Positions 45,000 to 57,355 are shown, numbered from the stretch's first letter. The stretch is DNA of 64,000 nucleotides from Archivesica marissinica (GCA_014843695.1 CM026394.1:34362164-34426163); one strand, 5' to 3'. The notes: generated by a model not told the origin, from the letters alone. Numbers and translations are program-made.

Positions 45000-45660
45000 T
45001 TATTTATCGTCGCTAGTGATGTGCATCGGTTTCAAAATACATAATCGGAATAATCGGACTGGTAAACCGATTAGATAATTGATTATTAATCGGGCAATTG
45101 ATATAGTTATAAATCAAAATCATTCCATCTAATTTGTGAGTTTAACAATCTATTTAGTACTAATAAATTACTTACAAGTTACTAGTTTCGACAAATTAGT
45201 AACTCAGTTACATCTGAGTACTAGACTTTAAGTTAGTAATTGTGGTTTTATTTGAGGTATAAACAAACATAAAAGTGAGAGACAAAAATAAAGACTCGTC
45301 GATTACACACTTTCACAATCGATTATTGCCGATGTCCATGCCGGCGAACGATTGTCGGCGACTTAGCGATAATCGGTTTATCACTAACCGGTTTCCCATA
45401 TGAGCGACGCCTCCTGAAGAGATTAGTCATTTTAGAGTTTGCAGGATAGTCCAATGATATAGAGAGAGACCCATTCCAGAGTTTCCTCTGGTACTTTTAC
45501 GTGCACGGTGTAGAGCACCGACACGAGACCTCTGTTTAAAGTCCCACCTGAAAGACTGTTAATTGTATTAGGGTCAGACTGGGGATCGAACCTGTGATCT
45601 CTGGATTACAAGTCCAACGTGTTACCACTGTACTATATATCAGTCTTCTCATATGGACAA
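45000..45660 (-). mobile_element. SINE-B split by a small transposon (copy B)
   Basis: As in 33845-34490, with about 30 extra bases (TTACTTACAAGTTACTAG) near 45175 and a short deletion near 45300. Confidence 0.75.
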
Positions 45661-45709
45661 CCGGTAGCGACGATAAATAAACGTAAAACACACTGTTTTT
45701 GCATTGTAG

Positions 45710-45914
45710 ATGAAGCCACTGGTTGCTCAAGCTAACAGCATTGTTGAGATCACATATATGAACGTCACAACTGGACAGGGTCAGCAATCCACGGGCTTTG
45801 GTGCAGGTAACAATGTACAACCTGTGACGTATAAAGTCACAAAACTTGATCTAACATTTACAACTGAAGCAAATTTTTACGACGCTAAATTTAATGTTAA
45901 ATCACTGAAGGTAC
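45710..45914 (+). CDS. Exon (copy B): last ectodomain exon with tandem donors
   Basis: Same as 34548-34752; AAG|GTACGTAACT with donors at 45910 and 45914 is preserved. Confidence 0.7.
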
Positions 45915-46845
45915 GTAACTGACGCTAAAAGTTTGGAAACTGACGCTAAAAGTTATGTAACTGATGCTAAAAGTTACGCACTGACGCTAAAGGTTATGTA
46001 ACTGACGCTAAAAGTTACGCACTGACGCTAAAGGTTATGTAACTGACGCTAAAAATTACGAAACTAACATTAAAGGTTACGAAACTAATGCTAAAAGTTA
46101 CGTAACTGAATTTAAAACGTTACGAAAATGACGCTAAAGGTTACAAAACTAACGCTAAAAGTTACGTAACTGATTTTAAAACGTTACGAAAATGACGCTA
46201 AAGGTTACGAAACTAACGCCAAAAAATACGAAACTGACCCCAAATGGTACGAGACTAATATTAAAATTAATGTGACAAGCGATGCTAAAGCTAACCATAT
46301 CCGTCAAGAAAATAATTAAAATGCTGCAATGAATGTAACACATGTGTAATAGCGTTTAGTAACTTGTAGCGAGCATTAACTATATGAATTTTAGCAAGTA
46401 TTTCAATGTAATTTTAGCGAGCATTTACAAATGAATGTAATTTTAGCGAGTATTTCAATGTAACTGTTTGTGAGCATTTACAAATGAATGTAATTTTAGC
46501 GAGTATTTCAATGTAACTGTTTGTGAGCATTTACAAATGAATGTAATTTTAGCGAGTATTTCAATGTAACTGTTTGCGAGCATTTACACATGAATGTAAT
46601 TTTAGCGAGCATTTACAAAGGAATGTAATTTTAGCGAGCATTTACAAATGAATGTAATTTTAGCGAGTATTTCAATGTAACTGTTTGCGAGCATTTACAC
46701 ATGAATGTAATTTTAGCGAGCTTTTACAAAGGAATGTAATTTTAGCGAGCATTTACACATGAATGTAATTTTAGCGAGCATTTACAAATGAATGTAATTT
46801 TTAGCGAGCATTTACAAATGAATGTAATTTTAGCGAGCATTAATC
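45915..46845. repeat. Two degenerate short-unit arrays (copy B intron)
   Basis: 20-bp-type units (45915-46255) are fewer, and 29-bp-type units (46369-46845) more numerous, than in copy A. Confidence 0.85.
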
Positions 46846-46981
46846 CTTTCCTTGCTTATCTTATATGTTTATTAATTTTGTGTCAGAACTGATATTTGAC
46901 ATCAGAATCACTGTCGATTAGTTTTGTCTCTATTTAATTTTATTGTTTACTGTATACTATGATATATATTTCTATTTTAAG

Positions 46982-47064
46982 GTCCGATGGTGGGGGTAGG
47001 GATATCTATGCCGATCCTAGGCGCTGGTATGGGGATAGTGTTTGCCTATTTCTTCTTCAAGTAG
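46982..47064 (+). CDS. Last exon (copy B): transmembrane anchor and stop
   Basis: Same sequence as 35817-35899, ending at TAG 47062-47064. It is followed at once by the 18-bp array. No clear polyadenylation signal could be assigned among the repeats downstream. Confidence 0.7.
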
Positions 47065-47070
47065 ACTTCA

Positions 47071-47820
47071 CAGGTATGTACAGATTCACAGGTATGTACA
47101 CATTCACAGGTATGTACAGATTCACAGGTATGTACAGATTCACAGGTAGGTACAGATTCACAGGTATGTACAGATTCACAGGTATGTACAGATTCACCAT
47201 AGGTATGTACAGATTCACCACAGGTAGGTACAGATTCACAGGTATGTACAGATTCACAGGTATGTACAGATTCACCACAGGTATGTACAGATTCACAGGT
47301 ATGTACAGATTCACAGGTATGTACAGATTCACAGGTATGTACAGATTCATGGGTATGTACAGATTCACAGGTATGTACAGATTCACAGGTATGTACAGAT
47401 TCACAGGTATGTACAGATTCACCACAGGTATGTACAGATTCACAGGTATGTACAGATTCACAGGTATGTACAGATTCATGGGTATGTACAGATTCACAGG
47501 TATGTACAGATTCACATGTATGTACAGATTCATAGGTATGTACAGATTCACAGGTATGTACAGATTCACAGGTATGTACAGATTCACAGGTATGTACAGA
47601 TTCACAGGTAGGTACAGATTCACAGGTATGTACAGATTCACATGTATGTACAGATTCACCACATGTATGTACAGATTCACAGGTATGTACAGATTCACAG
47701 GTATGTACAGATTCACAGGTATGTACAGATTCACAGGTATGTACAGATTCACAGGTATGTACAGATTCACGGGTATGTACAGATTCACCACAGGTATGTA
47801 CAGATTCACAGGTATGTACA
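47071..47820. repeat. 18/21-bp minisatellite, about 41 copies (copy B)
   Basis: Complete version of the array cut by the gap in copy A; it passes directly into the 50-bp array. Confidence 0.93.
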
Positions 47821-50800
47821 CGTATGGAGGGGGTACTGTAACCCGTGTAGTAATCTAGCATTCAATAATACGTACAGACGGGGTACTGTAACTCGTGTAG
47901 TAATCTAGCATTCAATAACACTTACAGAGAGTGTACTGTAACACGTGTAGCAATCTAGCATTCAATTATACGTATGGAGGGGGTACTGTAACCCGTGTAG
48001 TAATCTAGCATTCAATAATACGTATGGAGGGGGTACTGTAACCTGTGTAGCAATCTAGCATTCAATAATACGTACAGAGAGGGTACTGTAACCCGTGTAG
48101 CAATTTAGCATTCAATAACACGTATGGAGGGAGTACTGTAACCCGTGTAGCAATCTAGCATTCACTAATACGTATGGAGGGAGTACTGTAACCCGTGTAG
48201 CAATCTAGCATTCAATAATACGTATGGACGGGGTACTGTAACCCGTGTAGTAATCTAGCATTCAATAATACGTACAGAGAGGGTACTGTAACACGTGTAG
48301 CAATCTAGCATTCAATAATACGTACAGAGAGGGTACTGTAACCCGTGTAGTAATCTAGCATTCAATAATACTTACAGAGAGGGTACTGTAACACGTGTAG
48401 CCATCTAGCATTCAATAATACGTATGGAGGGGGTACTGTAACTCGTGTAGCAATCTAGCATTCAATTATACGTATGGAGGTGGTACTGTAACTCGTGTAG
48501 CAATCTAGCATTCAATAATACGTATGGACGGGGTACTGTAACCCGTGTAGTAATCTAGCATTCAATAATACGTATAGAGAGGGTACTGTAACACGTGTAG
48601 CAATTTAGCATTCAATAATACGTACAGAGAGGGTACTGTAACCCGTGTAGTAATCTAGCATTCAATAATACTTACAGAGAGGGTACTGTAACACGTGTAG
48701 CAATCTAGCATTCAATAATACGTATGGACGGGATACTGTAACCCGTGTAGTAATCTATCATTCAATAATACGTACAGAGAGGATACTGTAACCCGTGTAG
48801 TAATCTAGCATTCAATAATACTTACAGAGAGGGTACTGTAACACGTGTAGTAATCTAGCATTCAATAATACGTACAGAGGTGGTACTGTAACACGTGTAG
48901 TAATCTAGCATTCAATAATACGTATGGAGGGGGTACTGTAACCCGTGTAGTAATCTAGCATTCAATAATACGTACAGAGGGGGTACTGTAACTCGTGTAG
49001 TAATCTAGCATTCAATAATACGTACAGAGAGGGTACTGTAACGCGTGTAGTAATCTAGCATTTAATAATACGTATGGAGGGGGTACTGTAACCCGTGTAG
49101 TAATCTAGCATTCAATAATACGTATGGAGGGGGTACTGTAACCTGTGTAGCAATCTAGCATTCAATAATACGTACAGAGAGGGTACTGTAACTCGTGTAG
49201 CAATCTAGCATTCAATAATACGTACAGAGAGGGTACTGTAACACGTGTAGCTATCTAGCATTCAATAATACGTACATAGAGGGTACTGTAACACGTGTAG
49301 CTATCTAGCATTCAATAATACGTATGGAGGGAGAACTGTAACCCGTGTAGCAATCTAGCATTCAATAATACGTAGAGAGAGGGTACTGTAACTCGTGTAG
49401 CAATCTAGCATTCAATAATACGTATGGAGGGGGTACTGTAACTCGTGTAGCAATCTAGCATTCAATTATACGTATGGAGGTGGTACTGTAACTCGTGTAG
49501 CAATCTAGCATTCAATAATACGTATGGACGGGGTACTGTAACCCGTGTAGTAATCTAGCATTCAATAATACGTACAGAGAGGGTACTGTAACACGTGTAG
49601 CAATCTAGCATTCAATAATACGTACAGAGAGGGTACTGTAACCCGTGTAGTAATCTAGCATTCAATAATACTTACAGAGAGGGTACTGTAACACGTGTAG
49701 CAATCTAGCATTCAATAATACGTATGGAGGGGGTACTGTAACGTGTAGAATTAGATTCAATATACGTAGAGGGTACTGTAACCGTGTAGCAATCTAGCAT
49801 TCAATAATACGTAGAGGGTACTGTACCCGTGTAGTAATCTAGCATTCAATAATACTTACAGAGAGGGTACTGTAACCGTGTAGCAATCTAGCATTCAATA
49901 ATACGTACAGAGGGGTACTGTAACCCGTGTAGTAATCTAGCATTCAATAATACTTACAGAGAGGGTACTGTAACACGTGTAGCAATCTAGCATTCAATAA
50001 TACGTATGGACGGGGTACTGTAACCAGTGTAGTAATCTAGCATTCAATAATACGTACAGAGAGGGTACTGTAACACGTGTAGCAATCTAGCATTCAATAA
50101 TACGTACAGAGAGGGTACTGTAACCCGTGTAGTAATCTAGCATTCAATAATACTTACACAGAGGGTACTGTAACACGTGTAGCCATCTAGCATTCAATAA
50201 TACGTATGGAGGGGGTACTGTAACTCGTGTAGCAATCTAGCATTCAATTATACGTATGGAGGTGGTACTGTAACTCGTGTAGCAATCTAGCATTCAATAC
50301 GTATGGACGGGGTACTGTAACCGTGTAGTAATCTAGCATTCAATAATACGTACAGAGAGGGTACTGTAACACGTGTAGCAATCTAGCATTCAATAATACG
50401 TATGGAGGGGGTACTGTAACCCGTGTAGTAATCTAGCATTCAATAATACTTATGGAGGGGGTACTGTAACACGTGTAGCAATCTAGCATTCAATAATACG
50501 TATGGACGGGGTACTGTAACCCGTGTAGTAATCTAGCATTCAATAATACGTACAGAGAGGGTACTGTAACACGTGTAGCAATTTAGCATTCAATAATACG
50601 TACAGAGAGGGTACTGTAACCCGTGTAGTAATCTAGCATTCAATAATACTTACAGAGAGGGTACTGTAACACGTGTAGCAATCTAGCATTCAATAATACG
50701 TATGGAGGGGTACTGTAACCCGTGTAGTAATCTAGCATTCAATAATACGTACAGAGGGGGTACTGTAACCCGTGTAGCAATCTAGCATTCAATAATACTT

Positions 50801-53800
50801 ACAGAGAGGGTACTGTAACTCGTGTAGTAATCTAGCATTCAATAATACGTACAGAGGTGGTACTGTAACACGTGTAGTAATCTAGCAATCAATAATACGT
50901 ATGGAGGGGGTACTGTAACCCGTGTAGTAATCTAGCATTCAATAATACGTACAGACGGGGTACTGTAACTCGTGTAGTAATCTAGCATTCAATAATACTT
51001 ACAGAGAGTGTACTGTAACGCGTGTAGCAATCTAGCATTCAATAATACGTATGGAGGGGGTACTGTAACCCGTGTAGTAATCTAGCATTCAATAATACGT
51101 ATGGAGGGGGTACTGTAACCTGTGTAGCAATCTAGCATTCAATAATACGTACAGAGAGGGTACTGTAACCCGTGTAGCAATCTAGCATTCAATAATACGT
51201 ACAGAGGGGGTACTGTAACCCGTGTAGCAATCTAGCATTCAATAATACGTACAGAGGGCGTACTGTAACCCGTGTAACAATCTAGCATTCAATAATACGT
51301 ACAGAGAGGGTACTGTAACTCGTGTAGTAATCTAGCATTCAATAATACGTACAGAGGTGGTACTGTAACACGTGTAGTAATCTAGCAATCAATAATACGT
51401 ATGGAGGGGGTACTGTAACCCGTGTAGTAATCTAGCATTCAATAATACGTACAGACGGGGTACTGTAACTCGTGTAGTAATCTAGCATTCAATAATACTT
51501 ACAGAGAGTGTACTGTAACCGTGTAGCAATCTAGCATTCAATAATACGTATGGAGGGGTACTGTAACGTGTAGCAATCTAGCATTCAATAATACGTACAG
51601 AGGGGGTACTGTAACCGTGTAGCAATCTAGCATTCAATAATACGTACAGAGAGGGTACTGTAACTCGTGTAGTAATCTAGCATTCAATAATACGTACAGA
51701 GAGGGTACTGTAACCCGTGTAGTAATTTAGCATTCAATAATACGTACAGAGGGTACTGTAACCCGTGTAGTAATCTAGCATTCAATAATACGTATGGAGG
51801 GGTGCTGTAACCCGTGTAGCAATCTAGCATTCAATAACGTATGGAGGGGGTACTGTAACCCGTGTAGTAATCTAGCATTCAATAATACGTATGGAGGGGG
51901 TACTGTAACCTGTGTAGCAATCTAGCATTCAATAATACGTACAGAGAGGGTACTGTAACCCGTGTAGCAATTTAGCATTCAATAATACGTATGGAGGGAG
52001 TACTGTAACCCGTGTAGCAATCTAGCATTCACTAATACGTATGGAGGGAGTACTGTAACCCGTGTAGCAATCTAGCATTCAATAATACGTATGGACGGGG
52101 TACTGTAACCCGTGTAGTAATCTAGCATTCAATAATACGTACAGAGAGGGTACTGTAACACGTGTAGCAATCTAGCATTCAATAATACGTACAGAGAGGG
52201 TACTGTAACCCGTGTAGTAATCTAGCATTCAATAATACTTACAGAGAGGGTACTGTAACACGTGTAGCCATCTAGCATTCAATAATACGTATGGAGGGGG
52301 TACTGTAACTCGTGTAGCAATCTAGCATTCAATTATACGTATGGAGGTTGTACTGTAACTCGTGTAGCAATCTAGCATTCAATAATACGTATGGACGGGG
52401 TACTGTAACCCGTGTAGTAATCTAGCATTCAATAATACGTACAGAGAGGGTACTGTAACACGTGTAGCAATTTAGCATTCAATAAAACGTACAGAGAGGG
52501 TACTGTAACCCGTGTAGTAATCTAGCATTCAATAATACTTACAGAGAGGGTACTGTAACACGTGTAGCAATCTAGCATTCAATATTACGTATGGACGGGA
52601 TACTGTAACCCGTGTAGTAATCTAGCATTCAATAATACTTACAGAGAGGGTACTGTAACACGTGTAGCAATCTAGCATTCAATAATAAGTACAGAGGTGG
52701 TACTGTAACCCGTGTAGCAATCTAGCATTCAACAATACGTACAGAGGGGGTACTGTAACCCGTGTAGCAATCTAGTATTCAATAATACGTACAGAGGGCG
52801 TACTGTAACCCGTGTAACAATCTAGCATTCAATAATACGTACAGAGAGGGTACTGTAACTCGTGTAGTAATCTAGCATTCAATAATACGTACAGAGGTGG
52901 TACTGTAACACGTGTAGTAATCTAGCAATCAATAATACGTATGGAGGGGGTACTGTAACCCGTGTAGTAATCTAGCATTCAATAATACGTATGGAGGGGG
53001 TACTGTAACCTGTGTAGCAATCTAGCATTCAATAATACGTACAGAGAGGGTACTGTAACCCGTGTAGTAATCTAGCATTCAATATTACATACAGAGAGGG
53101 TACTGTAACTCCTGTAGTAATCTAGCATTCAATAATACGTACAGAGAGGGTACTGTAACCCGTGCAGTAATTTAGCATTCAATAATACGTACAGAGGGTA
53201 CTGTAACCCGTGTAGTAATCTAGCATTCAATAATACGTATGGATGGGGTGCTGTAACCCGTGTAGCAATCTAGCATTCAATGAAACGTCTGGAGGGGGTA
53301 CTGTAACCCGTGTAACAATTTATCATTCAATAACACGTATGGAGGGAGTACTGTAACCCGTGTAGCAATCTAGCATTCAATAATACGTACAGAGAGGTAC
53401 TTTAACTCGTGTAGTAATCTAGCATTCAATAACACGTACAGAGAGGGTACTGTAACCCGTGTAGTAATCTAGCATTCAATATTACGTACAGAGAGTACTG
53501 TAACTCCTGTAGTAATTTAGCATTCAATAATACGTACAGAGGGTACTGTAACCCGTGTAGTAATCTAGCATTCAATGATACGTCTGGAGGGGGTATTGTA
53601 ACCTGTGTAACAATTTATCATTCAATAATACGTACAGAGGGGGTACTGTAACCCGTGTAATAATCTAGCATTCAATAATACGTATGGAGGGGGTACTGTA
53701 ACCCGTGCAGCAATCTAGCATTCAATAATACGTATGGAGGGGGTACCGTAACCCGTGTAGCAATCTAGCATTCAATAATACGCATGGAGTGCGTACTGTA

Positions 53801-54411
53801 ACCCGTGTAGCAAACTAGCATTCAATAATACGTATGGAGGGGGTACTGTAACCCGTGTAGCAATCTGGCATTCAAAAATTCAATAATACGTACGGATGGG
53901 GTTCTGTAACACGTGTAGTAATCTAGCATTCAATAATACGTACAGAGGGTACTGTAACCCGTGTAGCAATCTAGCATTCAATAACACGCATGGAGGGGGT
54001 ACTGTAACACGTGTAGTAATCTAGCATTCAATAATACGTACAGAGAGCGTACTGTAACACGTGTAGTAATCTAGCATTCAATACTACTTACAGAGAGGGT
54101 ACTGTAACACGTGTAGCAATCTAGCATTCAATAATACGTACAGAGAGGGTACTGTAACTCGTGTAGTAATCTAGCATTCAATAATATTTACAGAGAGGGT
54201 ACTGTAACACGTGTAGCAATCTAGCATTCAATAACACGTATGTAGGGGGTACTGTAACCCGTGTAGCAATTTAGCATTCAATAATACGTACAGCGGCGGA
54301 ACTGTAACCGTTTAGCAATCTAGCATTCAATAACACGTATGGAGGGGGTACTATAACCCGTGTAGCAATCTAGCATTCAATAACACGTATGGAGGGGGTA
54401 CTGTATCTCGT
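47821..54411. repeat. 50-bp satellite array, about 131 copies, with higher-order structure
   Basis: Unit CGTATGGAGGGGGTACTGTA, ACCCGTGTAGTAATCTAGCA, TTCAATAATA. Variant types (CGTACAGAGAGGG, CTTACAGAGAGGG, CGTATGGACGGGG) recur in set orders. A deletion-rich spot lies at 49740-49920. It is the largest repeat in the window and lies 3' of the gene. Confidence 0.96.
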
Positions 54412-54619
54412 GTGCGTGTGTGTTAAGAACAACAACAGCAGTAATTTACAGCATCCACACTGTTTAAATGACACATCCTGTAGTTTAGGCTTTGGTTATA
54501 CATAGAGACAAGCACTAGTCATTTAAGAACGTTTGCATTAATACAGCCTGAACTGTGCTGGTGCGTCATTAAACTCATTCCAGAGCCCTCGCTGGAGCTA
54601 TTTTGATAATACGCCCGGC
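54412..54619. other. Unique sequence, nothing recognised
   Basis: Short non-repetitive stretch after the satellite; no exon seen. Confidence 0.4.
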
Positions 54620-55040
54620 CAAATATGCACGAATGACCACATATACAGTTTCATCCATGTCAATGAGAGTGTGTGCGTGTTTTACATTTATTTATCGCCG
54701 CTACCGTTTGCCCATATGAGCGACGCCTCCTGAAGATATTAGTCATTTTAGATTTTGGAGGATAGTGCAGGATACAGACAGAGACCCATTCCAGAGTCTC
54801 CTCTGGTTCTTTTATGTGCACGGTGTAAAGCACCGACACGAGACCTCGATTTAAAGTCTCATCCGAAATACTATGATATGAGTCATTTAGTATGGTATAG
54901 CAGGGGATCTAACCTGCTACTCCTGGATTTCAAGTCCAGCGTGTTAACCACTGAGCTACTGATTCGCTACTCCAACGAGAGTGATTAATATAAGTTGTTA
55001 AAGCTTGTTTCGCAATCGTTGTAAAATAAATAAAGTGTTT
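54620..55040 (+). mobile_element. SINE-C (plus) interrupted by SINE-B (minus)
   Basis: SINE-C body (ACGAATGACCACATATACAG to AATGAGAGTG, 54636-54668) is followed by inverse SINE-B (about 54671-54971) and the SINE-C tail (AACGAGAGTGATTAATATAA). The repeated AAYGAGAGTG is the target-site duplication. This SINE-B has a diverged head (CTCCTGGATTTCAAGTCCAG). Confidence 0.8.
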
Positions 55041-55058
55041 TATCACTCCTGTACATAC

Positions 55059-55178
55059 CATAAATAATTCTGTACACTAGAAGAAACCCAACCAGGCCGC
55101 ATACAACATTCATAAGCAATCCTGACCCACTTTGTGACAGAACTGTCATCTCTTTGACAGTGTTCATCATTTTCGATC
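55059..55178 (-). CDS. Candidate exon, unknown protein, hydrophobic segment
   Basis: Minus-strand acceptor TTTAATTTCAG, 120 nt, donor TTATG|GTATGT. Entered in phase 1 it reads SKMMNTVKEMTVLSQSGSG then LLMNVVCGLVGFLLVYRIIY, which could span a membrane. A second frame (IENDEHCQRDDSSVTKWV...) is also open, so the frame rests on joining exon 56061-56174, which leaves in phase 1. Protein not recognised. Confidence 0.4.
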
Positions 55179-55542
55179 CTGAAATTAAATCATGGAGCAG
55201 AATGACATTGTAGGATATAAGATTAGGTTACAGGTATTTACCTGCTTTCCGGCCGCCCGTTAATAAGGAGATATATCATTGAAAGTTCTGAGATATTTTA
55301 TTTTATACAAATTTACCTTATTTATCAAAATGTTTAATGTGTGTGACTTATCCATGTGCTATCACTCATACATACACTGTGTACACTTCGAATAACTGTT
55401 GACATCATAAAAGACTACAAAATGCAGCTTATCCATGATAATACAATAATTAATAGGTTGGCCAAATACCTCTTTCAGTAAGACTAGCTGTCAACATGAC
55501 ATAAAACCGTGTGTCTGAAGAAATTACAATTTTACAGATAAA

Positions 55543-55804
55543 TTGTTATATTTCGGGTTTTACGCCTGCATCAGCACCATTATGGGCTATATCGCTGGCG
55601 GGCAGTTTACCTAACAACACCATTCCTGGGCAGGCTCCAGCGGTTAACCAGTACTTGGGTGCACCAACCTCCGTAAGAAACTGCCAACTTTTTCATATAA
55701 ATGAGACACGGTCTGAGCGGGGCTCGAACCCGTGACCATTAGTGATCATAGGTTACAGTGGTATACAAGTCAGCGACCTTAACCACTCGACCACGGAGGC
55801 GGAC
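55543..55804 (-). mobile_element. SINE-F with 12-bp target-site duplication
   Basis: TTTACAGATAAA at 55531-55542 recurs at 55805-55816. The inverse element has a tRNA-like head (inverse of GTGGTCGAGTGGTTAAGGTC and GGTTCGAGCCCCGCTC) and a 3' part with the inverse of TGATGCAGGCGTAAAACCC, a motif I know from bivalve SINEs. Confidence 0.85.
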
Positions 55805-56060
55805 TTTACAGATAAAAATATAGAACCTGATGTGCCAGTCTATTGACTTAACACTCTGATGTGTGTAACTCAGCTCTACATCACCTATGCAGCATTTTAT
55901 TTCTTGATTGCTTATGAAATTGCCGTGCTTGCCTTGTGTTGCTCATGTCTTCAATAATGTTAACGGTTAATATTTATAAGAATGAGTACCCAGGTTCATT
56001 TTACTTTCTGCACTTCCGTGCTCTACAATGTTGTAACTAAAGGCCTATGTATATATATAC

Positions 56061-56174
56061 CTTGCTCATACAGGAATTCCTTTGCAGGGTTCAGTGCACC
56101 TTGTCCATCATTTAAAATGTTCTTCCACAGAATCAATGCTTGTATTTTCATCCATGCTGTCAATGCAACTAAAT
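56061..56174 (-). CDS. Candidate exon, unknown protein
   Basis: Minus-strand acceptor TATCTTCTTCAG, 114 nt, donor GCAAG|GTATAT, phase 1 at both ends. It reads LVALTAWMKIQALILWKN then ILNDGQGALNPAKEFLYEQ. Immediately upstream (56175-56330) are two or three diverged repeats of the first 55 bp or so of this exon (AAATGCYTGCATTTTCTCCC on the plus strand), so the start of the exon may itself be a minisatellite unit. Not recognised. Confidence 0.38.
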
Positions 56175-56514
56175 CTGAAGAAGATAAATGCCTGCATTTT
56201 CTCCCATGCAAAACAGTGCAGCTAGATCTGAAGACAATAAATGCTTACGTTCTCAACTTCTCACCCATTGCAGCAATATCCAAAGAAGAGTAAATGCTTG
56301 CGTTTTCACCCATATGAGGCAAAAATCTTACTTGGGGAAGGGGCCATTTACTGGTATCTGTAATAGGACAACAAAAAACACAAATACCTTTGTTAAGATT
56401 CAGAGAAATTTACTTACACGGGCATCAACACATATTCCCGACATTTAGCAAAGTCGAGATGGGAGATTGAGTTTTCACTTTCTTGTTAAATGTGTAGAAA
56501 TTTAGCAAACTCTA

Positions 56515-56760
56515 TTAACTCTTTCAACCCCAAGTAACTGACATGGACTGGTCCATGATATTTTTAGACCAATAAATTAATAAGAAAATTACCTTTGGAC
56601 CAGTTCATTTATCAAAATGGGTAATTTTATCTAAAAATAGTAATAATTATTACTGGCAAAAAAGTGCAGATCCTGATGAGATGGCTCATTACGAGCCGGC
56701 TCATCTGGATCTACACTTTTCATAAGCCTATTTAGAGGCCTGTGGGGTTGAAAGGGTTAA
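56515..56760. mobile_element. Palindromic MITE with TTAACTCTTTCAACCCC ends
   Basis: Terminal inverted repeats TTAACTCTTTCAACCCCA and TGGGGTTGAAAGGGTTAA enclose a hairpin (56666-56722: AGTGCAGATCCTGATGAG with its inverse). Same architecture as 6318-6583. Confidence 0.78.
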
Positions 56761-57326
56761 TATTCTACTATAGGCTTGAATTATCCTGTACAGAATATGC
56801 GTCTATTCGTACTTCAATACAAATACAATCCAGATATTTAAGCTACCACGCGTCCCACCCACCCACACACTCATCCCACCCGCCCGCCCGAATGATTCCC
56901 GAAACTTGTATCGATATTTTAAATTATTGCCTTAGCTGCTATTGAATCAAATCTGAATGGTGCACTAGTTTCATATGTTACGTTTCTACTCGATATATGC
57001 CAAAAGATTATATAATAATGTAACATATCAACACAACTTATACCAAACCAAAACAATATTTTTCATTAGACGGCTATTATAAAAGACCTGACACATTATT
57101 TAAGAACAAGTCTTCAATCCAACATCATGAACGCTATATTAACACGATATATATATGGAAATAAGAGAGCTTTGTTGCTCTCTTTTTGTGTTATCCTTGG
57201 TATTGATTATATGTCATCTACTCTGCAAGTTAATGCTCACATGTGCTATGTTGACATTGATTTTGTATTTGTTTTATGACATATATTCTATTTTTTACCA
57301 GAATAAAACTATATATCTATATTGCA

Positions 57327-57355
57327 TACATCATCATCATCATCATCATCATCTT
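57327..57355. repeat. (CAT)n microsatellite
   Basis: About eight CAT triplets. Open frames around it have no gene support. Confidence 0.9.

Larger units (their letters stand above)
14621..47064 (+). other. Gene locus: LolA-like-type membrane protein with mucin-like segment; 3' cassette duplicated
   Basis: Exons 14621-14718, 22404-22505, 23379-23453, 24562-24685, 26174-26641 and 28760-28875 are followed by a three-exon 3' cassette present twice (32708-32890, 34548-34748/34752, 35817-35899; and 43783-43965, 45710-45910/45914, 46982-47064). All junctions keep phase. The order is: module homologous to the minus-strand gene; Ser/Thr/Pro repeat; ectodomain of beta-strand character with VVVTFEILD and NGQFVVTLGG, loosely SEA-like in layout; one hydrophobic helix; stop. 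That is a mucin-stalked type I membrane protein. The 5' end is lost in the gap. Exons are well supported; the family label is from memory; the biological role is unknown. Confidence 0.7.
39108..47820 (+). repeat. Segmental duplication, copy B (carries the 3' gene cassette)
   Basis: Second copy of 30146-36384, 2.5 kb longer almost entirely because of its 34-bp array. The exons are the same as in copy A. Confidence 0.92.

Noticed and set aside
55511..55735. Plus-strand frame of 74 codons
   Set aside because: It reads SINE-F backwards, between its target-site duplications.
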